Positions 60,719-64,000 of a DNA stretch of 64,000 nt are shown here, in pieces. Position 1 is the first letter of the stretch. Every line of letters begins with the position of its first letter. The notes below the pieces were generated by a model. The model was given only the letters and a program-made list of their open reading frames with translations, did no database searches and had not been told where the DNA came from. The position numbers and the translations under genes are program-made. Origin of the DNA: Bacillus sp. UNC41MFS5 (GTDB lineage: Bacteria > Bacillota > Bacilli > Bacillales_B > DSM-18226); NCBI RefSeq assembly GCF_000686805.1, contig NZ_KK366020.1, positions 62,001-126,000 on the forward strand, read 5' to 3'.

Positions 60719-62584
60719 TTATTTCTTAGGTTTTACAAGGAAGTACCCGTTCATTTCTTGGTGTAGTGCTGAACAGAAATTTGTACAATAAAGTGGGTAG
60801 GTTCCAGCTTTATTGGCGACAAATTCCATTGTGTTTGTTTGTCCAGGCTGAACTTCCATGTTTAAGTTATAGCTGTTGATGGCAAATCCGTGTGTAATAT
60901 CCTCATCAAAATCAATATTTGTCAGATGAATCGTAACATGATCTCCTTCATTTACTTCAATCACATCAGGACGTTTTGCTTTTGCATCAAAGATGAATTT
61001 CGAACGCATCGCGATACCATATACATCGACTTTGTTGCCATTGCGGACGATTTTCGTATCACTTTGCTTGTAAACTGCTTCTTTATTTTTTGTATCCTTT
61101 GGATAGACGTTAATCGTTTTAATCTTATCTGCTTTAATCATTTGTGCATAGTGTGGTTCAGGGTCTACTGGTGAAGATTGGATTACTTTCATTTTGCCGC
61201 TGATATCAATTAACTGCATCGATTCAGGGTGGGATGGCCCAACTGATAAGTAACTGTCTTTGGCAATTTTATTTAGAGCAATGAGCCATTTTCCATCCGG
61301 TGCCACTGTGTCACCTTCTGCAGCAACAGAGTGTCCTGGAGAATATTGAACAGGGACACGATCTAATGTTTCACCTGTTTTTGGATTCCATTTCACAACC
61401 TCAGAGGAAATGAACATTGTTGTGTAGGCCATGCCTTTGTCATCAAATTGCGTGTGTAGTGGTCCTAAGGCGTTTTCAGGGTTTACTTCTCGTTCCATGA
61501 CTGATTTGTAATTTAGGACAGGAATCCCGTTACGTTCCCCTGCGAAGTCTTTGTTTGCTACCGCTTTAAATGCTTTTTCAAATGAGAATACAGTCATCGT
61601 CGGTGCTAATTTTCCAGAAGCGATAAATTGCTTACCGTCAGGTGTTACATCGACACCATGTGGTGATTTTGCAACAGGAATTAAGTAAATGCCGCCTTTT
61701 TGCTTTTCAGGATAAATCATTTTTTGTCCGCCTACATTTTCGTACTTGCCTTCCTTTACCATTTTCGCGAGCTCTTTCCAGTTAAAAAGAACAATATAGT
61801 CACGGTCTGCTTGTGATGCATTAATTTCTTGGTTTGTTGTAGCTTCCTCAGTATTATAAGTTGTCATAACAGCCCAATCAGCTGAACTCTTCTTACCTGC
61901 ATCTGAAAGGTCATACGACCATGGCGGAAGAGCAACTTGATAAGCAATACCTAACTTTTGATTTTTTTCATCAAAGGTTACAGCTGACATTACGCCGCGG
62001 TACTCTTTACTATAGTTTTCGAGTGATTCATACTTCTGGCCAACAGGAACAGCGAATCGAGTTGGTAAGAACATGTACTCTGTATTTTCAGTAACGAAAG
62101 CCGCACAGTGTGGACCAGCCGTATTTGGAACCGAAATGATGTCTTTTGTCGTAAATGTTTTAAGGTCAACTACAGCGGCGCGGCTGTTTCCGACATCTGT
62201 GGCAAACATATATTTACCGTCATAGTCGCCTTTTGTTTCCGAGAAGGCTGGATGGTGAAGATCTCCCCATGTATAGCCACCCATCATTTTCTTGGAATGT
62301 TCATCGAAACCGTAGCCTGTTGCTGAATCTTGCGAAAATACTGGAATTGTTCTGATTTTCCGCATCGATGGAACTCCATAAATGAACATTTGACCGGAGT
62401 GGCCGCCGGAAGCAAATAGATAATAATCATCTTTTTGGCCGAATGGGACATATACCTTTTCGGCATCACTCTTTGTACTTGAAGCTGCTTCGGTATTCGT
62501 CTTAGCTGAGAAATCTGCAAACGAGATTGTTGCTGCAACAAACCCGGCTAAGAGTCCCGATGCAATCGGAATCCATTTTTTCAT
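60719..62584 (-). CDS. nosZ: Nitrous-oxide reductase, clade II
   Basis: 621 aa. Reduces N2O to N2 outside the membrane. A Sec-type signal peptide (MKKWIPIASGLLAGFVAATISFA) lacks the twin arginines of clade I enzymes. A seven-bladed propeller carries the CuZ histidines (DLHHP, GPHC, SPHGVD, GPLHTQFD, SPGHS, PEPHYA). The C-terminal cupredoxin holds the CuA site (GFAINSYNL, YCTNFCSALHQEMNGYF). ATG 62584 follows AAGGTGGTG. It is preceded by a membrane-bound cytochrome c gene and followed by NosB, NosD, NosY and NosF genes, the clade II layout. Confidence 0.97.
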   Translation of the reverse strand: MKKWIPIASGLLAGFVAATISFADFSAKTNTEAASSTKSDAEKVYVPFGQKDDYYLFASGGHSGQMFIYGVPSMRKIRTIPVFSQDSATGYGFDEHSKKMMGGYTWGDLHHPAFSETKGDYDGKYMFATDVGNSRAAVVDLKTFTTKDIISVPNTAGPHCAAFVTENTEYMFLPTRFAVPVGQKYESLENYSKEYRGVMSAVTFDEKNQKLGIAYQVALPPWSYDLSDAGKKSSADWAVMTTYNTEEATTNQEINASQADRDYIVLFNWKELAKMVKEGKYENVGGQKMIYPEKQKGGIYLIPVAKSPHGVDVTPDGKQFIASGKLAPTMTVFSFEKAFKAVANKDFAGERNGIPVLNYKSVMEREVNPENALGPLHTQFDDKGMAYTTMFISSEVVKWNPKTGETLDRVPVQYSPGHSVAAEGDTVAPDGKWLIALNKIAKDSYLSVGPSHPESMQLIDISGKMKVIQSSPVDPEPHYAQMIKADKIKTINVYPKDTKNKEAVYKQSDTKIVRNGNKVDVYGIAMRSKFIFDAKAKRPDVIEVNEGDHVTIHLTNIDFDEDITHGFAINSYNLNMEVQPGQTNTMEFVANKAGTYPLYCTNFCSALHQEMNGYFLVKPKK

Positions 62585-62601
62585 TATATACACCACCTTT
62601 T

Positions 62602-63060
62602 TTATTTTTCAGAAGCTTGTTTAAGTAGGTCTAATACTTGCTTACGTTCTTCATCGGATAACGGATTTTTGCCAATCACGCCTGACATGACTGCAGAAGT
62701 AGGTGCTTTTAAGAATTCTTCAATTGGCTTGCCATGCTTACCTTCTACGTTTACAAACGCTTGGGAAAGGTCTGGGCCTACTGCTCCACCTGTAATATTT
62801 AGAGCTTCAACACTGTGGCAGCCAAGGCAGCCTTTCTTGTTAAGGATGTTATCCTCATTGGCAGAAACCGTTGTTGCTTCTTTTGAATCGGTCGTTGTTT
62901 CTTCTTTAGCAGCAGTTGTTTCTGTCGTTTCTTTCGTTTCTGTTTGTGCCACTTGAGGCTGTTTTTCGGAATCCCCCATGATCACGCCAAACACTAAGTA
63001 GCCTAATCCAAAGCCGAGTAATGTACAAATAACAAAACTAATAATGGCTTTATTCATCAT
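62602..63060 (-). CDS. Membrane-anchored cytochrome c, electron donor to NosZ
   Basis: 152 aa. One N-terminal membrane anchor (about 5-27, IISFVICTLLGFGLGYLVFGVIM), a Thr/Glu/Lys-rich linker (about 32-68), then a small class I cytochrome c with CLGCH and an axial methionine probably in SAVMSGVIGKN. First gene of the nos operon, 17 bp before nosZ. Such monohaem cytochromes pass electrons from the menaquinol pool to NosZ in Gram-positive and other clade II organisms. Start has GGAGGG upstream. Confidence 0.9.
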   Translation of the reverse strand: MMNKAIISFVICTLLGFGLGYLVFGVIMGDSEKQPQVAQTETKETTETTAAKEETTTDSKEATTVSANEDNILNKKGCLGCHSVEALNITGGAVGPDLSQAFVNVEGKHGKPIEEFLKAPTSAVMSGVIGKNPLSDEERKQVLDLLKQASEK

Positions 63061-63071
63061 TTTCCCTCCTT

Positions 63072-63116
63072 TTTCTCAAATGAACATCTTCATCCTAAAC
63101 GCTTCCATTTGAGAAA
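63072..63116 (-). other. 11-bp inverted repeat in the nos leader
   Basis: TTTCTCAAATG (63072-63082) and CATTTGAGAAA (63106-63116) are exactly complementary and bracket the inferred -10 and start of the nos promoter. It could be an operator or form an mRNA hairpin near the ribosome site. Confidence 0.5.
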
Positions 63117-63118
63117 AA

Positions 63119-63134
63119 TGTGACCTGCCGCACA
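63119..63134. promoter_or_regulatory. Crp/Fnr-type box for the nos operon
   Basis: TGTGA-CCTGCC-GCACA differs from TGTGA-N6-TCACA at one position. On the minus strand a TAGGAT -10-like hexamer lies at 63097-63092, putting the start near 63085 and this box about 41.5 bp upstream, the class II activator position. Confidence 0.6.
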
Positions 63135-63150
63135 CCTTTTTTGTAGTTTT

Positions 63151-63210
63151 TGAACGTTTTGTGAAAGGGCTTTGTATCAAGCGATTTGAAAAAATGAACG
63201 TTTTGTGAAA
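63151..63210. repeat. 16-bp direct repeat TGAACGTTTTGTGAAA
   Basis: TGAACGTTTTGTGAAA at 63151-63166 and 63195-63210, start-to-start distance 44 bp (about four helical turns). The right copy overlaps the Crp/Fnr box at 63204, so the left copy may provide a half-site for the same regulator. Confidence 0.6.
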
Positions 63211-63219
63211 TTTGTCACT
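63204..63219. promoter_or_regulatory. Crp/Fnr-type box for the regulator gene
   Basis: TGTGA-AATTTG-TCACT, one mismatch from the consensus. TACAAT at 63241-63246 gives an inferred start near 63253, so the box centre is again about -41.5, consistent with positive autoregulation. Confidence 0.65.
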
Positions 63220-63297
63220 ATATCAAGTGACGGTGTTCTTTACAATAAAAGGTAAGTGTTCATCAAAAGGGGATTTTTATAAAGGGTGGTGAAAAGG

Positions 63298-64000
63298 ATG
63301 ATTCAAGTCGATTGTTTAAAAGATCCGAATCTAGCAGTCTATCAACAGGTTGTCCAAACAGATTTACTTCGTAAAATTGTCATTTTTAAGGATCTATCGG
63401 AGAAGTCTCTAGCAATTATTGAAAAAAGGATTCATATGCTGGAGTTGAAAAAAGGGGAAAGGATCATTTCTGAAGCGGAAGTGGCCAAGGGGGTTTATTT
63501 TGTTCATACCGGTGCGGTGAAACTAACAAAGCAGGATGAACAGGGCAATGAAATTATTGTCTGTGTGAAGCAACAAGGGGATTTGTTTGCAGAGGCTTGT
63601 TTGTTTACAAAAAGGACAGAATACTACCCGGCAACTGCGACCATGCTCCAGGACGGGAAGATTTTATTTTTAGATAAATTGGAAATTGAGCGGGATTTGT
63701 TCAACCATCCTGAACTATCGATTCAAATGATCAGTTATATGAGTGATGCGCTCCGGGAAATGACCTCACAATTACGAGACGTTGCTCTGCTCGACGTGTA
63801 TGCGAAGACAGTTAAGACGCTAGAGCGCCTCGGAAATAAATTTAATAATGGCCTGAACAGATGGGATATAGAGATTCCCTTGACCATTCAGGAATTTGCC
63901 ACCGTGGTCGGAACAACGCGGGAAAGTGTCAGCCGCGTTTTCTCGAAGTTAAAAAAAGATGGCATCATCGAAATGAAATCACGGAAGATTATTATTCGGG
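63298..64000 (+). CDS. Crp/Fnr-family regulator, 3' end cut by window
   Basis: 234 residues are visible and the frame is open at base 64000. A cyclic-nucleotide-type beta-barrel (about 25-135: LLRKIVIFKDLSEKSLAIIEKRI, GVYFVHTGAVKLTKQDEQGNE, GDLFAEACLF) and a long dimer helix are followed by a winged helix. The recognition helix TTRESVSRVFSKL has the Arg-Glu-x-x-x-Arg pattern that reads TGTGA. The N-terminal cysteine cluster of E. coli FNR is missing; B. subtilis Fnr has C-terminal cysteines, which would fall beyond this window. Divergent from the nos operon, it is the likely anaerobic or nitrogen-oxide activator of it. Ribosome site AAAGGGTGG. Confidence 0.9.
   Translation, partial: MIQVDCLKDPNLAVYQQVVQTDLLRKIVIFKDLSEKSLAIIEKRIHMLELKKGERIISEAEVAKGVYFVHTGAVKLTKQDEQGNEIIVCVKQQGDLFAEACLFTKRTEYYPATATMLQDGKILFLDKLEIERDLFNHPELSIQMISYMSDALREMTSQLRDVALLDVYAKTVKTLERLGNKFNNGLNRWDIEIPLTIQEFATVVGTTRESVSRVFSKLKKDGIIEMKSRKIIIR

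Overview
This window reads as a chromosome-like segment of an aerobic, spore-forming Bacillaceae (Neobacillus or Bacillus sensu lato is my best guess). Support comes from strong AGGAGG ribosome sites, low to moderate GC, a YhcN/YlaJ sporulation lipoprotein, a DUF4023 peptide, CcpA and CodY-type sites, LicT-type antiterminator targets, and GC-rich dispersed repeats of the kind common in this family. Both ends are cut inside genes: a divergent HPr kinase/phosphorylase on the left and a Crp/Fnr regulator on the right.

Layout. 0-2.6 kb: HprK paralogue, a 48-codon peptide and an orphan permease. 2.6-11.3 kb: a sugar-diacid (glucarate) locus with a divergent CdaR regulator, a DapA-family enzyme, a GntP permease, tartronate semialdehyde reductase, glucarate dehydratase, glycerate kinase and a FadR-type regulator. 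These form a path from glucarate to 2-phosphoglycerate. The DapA-family protein probably supplies the aldolase step. 11.4-17.6 kb: two tandem 3D-domain secreted cell-wall proteins, an aldo/keto reductase, a flavin amine oxidase, an XRE-cupin regulator and RluF.

17.8-22.8 kb is the most unusual stretch. An L,D-transpeptidase with cell-wall-binding repeats is followed by about 1.9 kb of non-coding DNA. That DNA is a threefold tandem duplication. Each unit carries a (progressively decayed) copy of the transpeptidase 3' end followed by a dense array of GTTTAC/GTATAC palindromes. The array closest to the next genes is the densest, and it lies directly upstream of a ParM-type actin and a small ParR-like adaptor. 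I read this as a candidate actin-based DNA segregation system with a new type of centromere array.

22.8-34.3 kb: DUF4023 peptide, a phosphotransferase, PepT, a strictly 21-bp-phased repeat array, a NERD protein apparently starting at ATT, a TetR-controlled ABC exporter, a spore lipoprotein, a Tat-exported gluconate 2-dehydrogenase-type pair and an ASCH protein. 34.3-39.5 kb: a heterodimeric ABC exporter and the nicotinate transporter NiaP. 39.6-44.7 kb: a complete branched-chain amino acid ABC importer with CodY-like boxes. 44.7-52.2 kb: an orphan B12-binding radical SAM protein, YbaK, a double P-loop ATPase, a His/Pro/Gly repeat protein, an AlkD-like protein, a Cof phosphatase and a lipoprotein sugar dehydrogenase.

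52.2-56.4 kb: a beta-glucoside PTS and phospho-beta-glucosidase operon controlled by a cre site and two successive RAT/terminator switches. 56.4-64 kb: a clade II nitrous-oxide reductase operon (cytochrome c, NosZ, NosB-like, NosD, NosY, NosF and a lipoprotein in the usual NosL position). A Crp/Fnr gene is transcribed away from it, and the gap holds TGTGA-N6-TCACA-like boxes placed about -41 from both inferred promoters.

Several dispersed repeat families punctuate the intergenic regions. All functions are inferred from reading the sequence; no searches were run.
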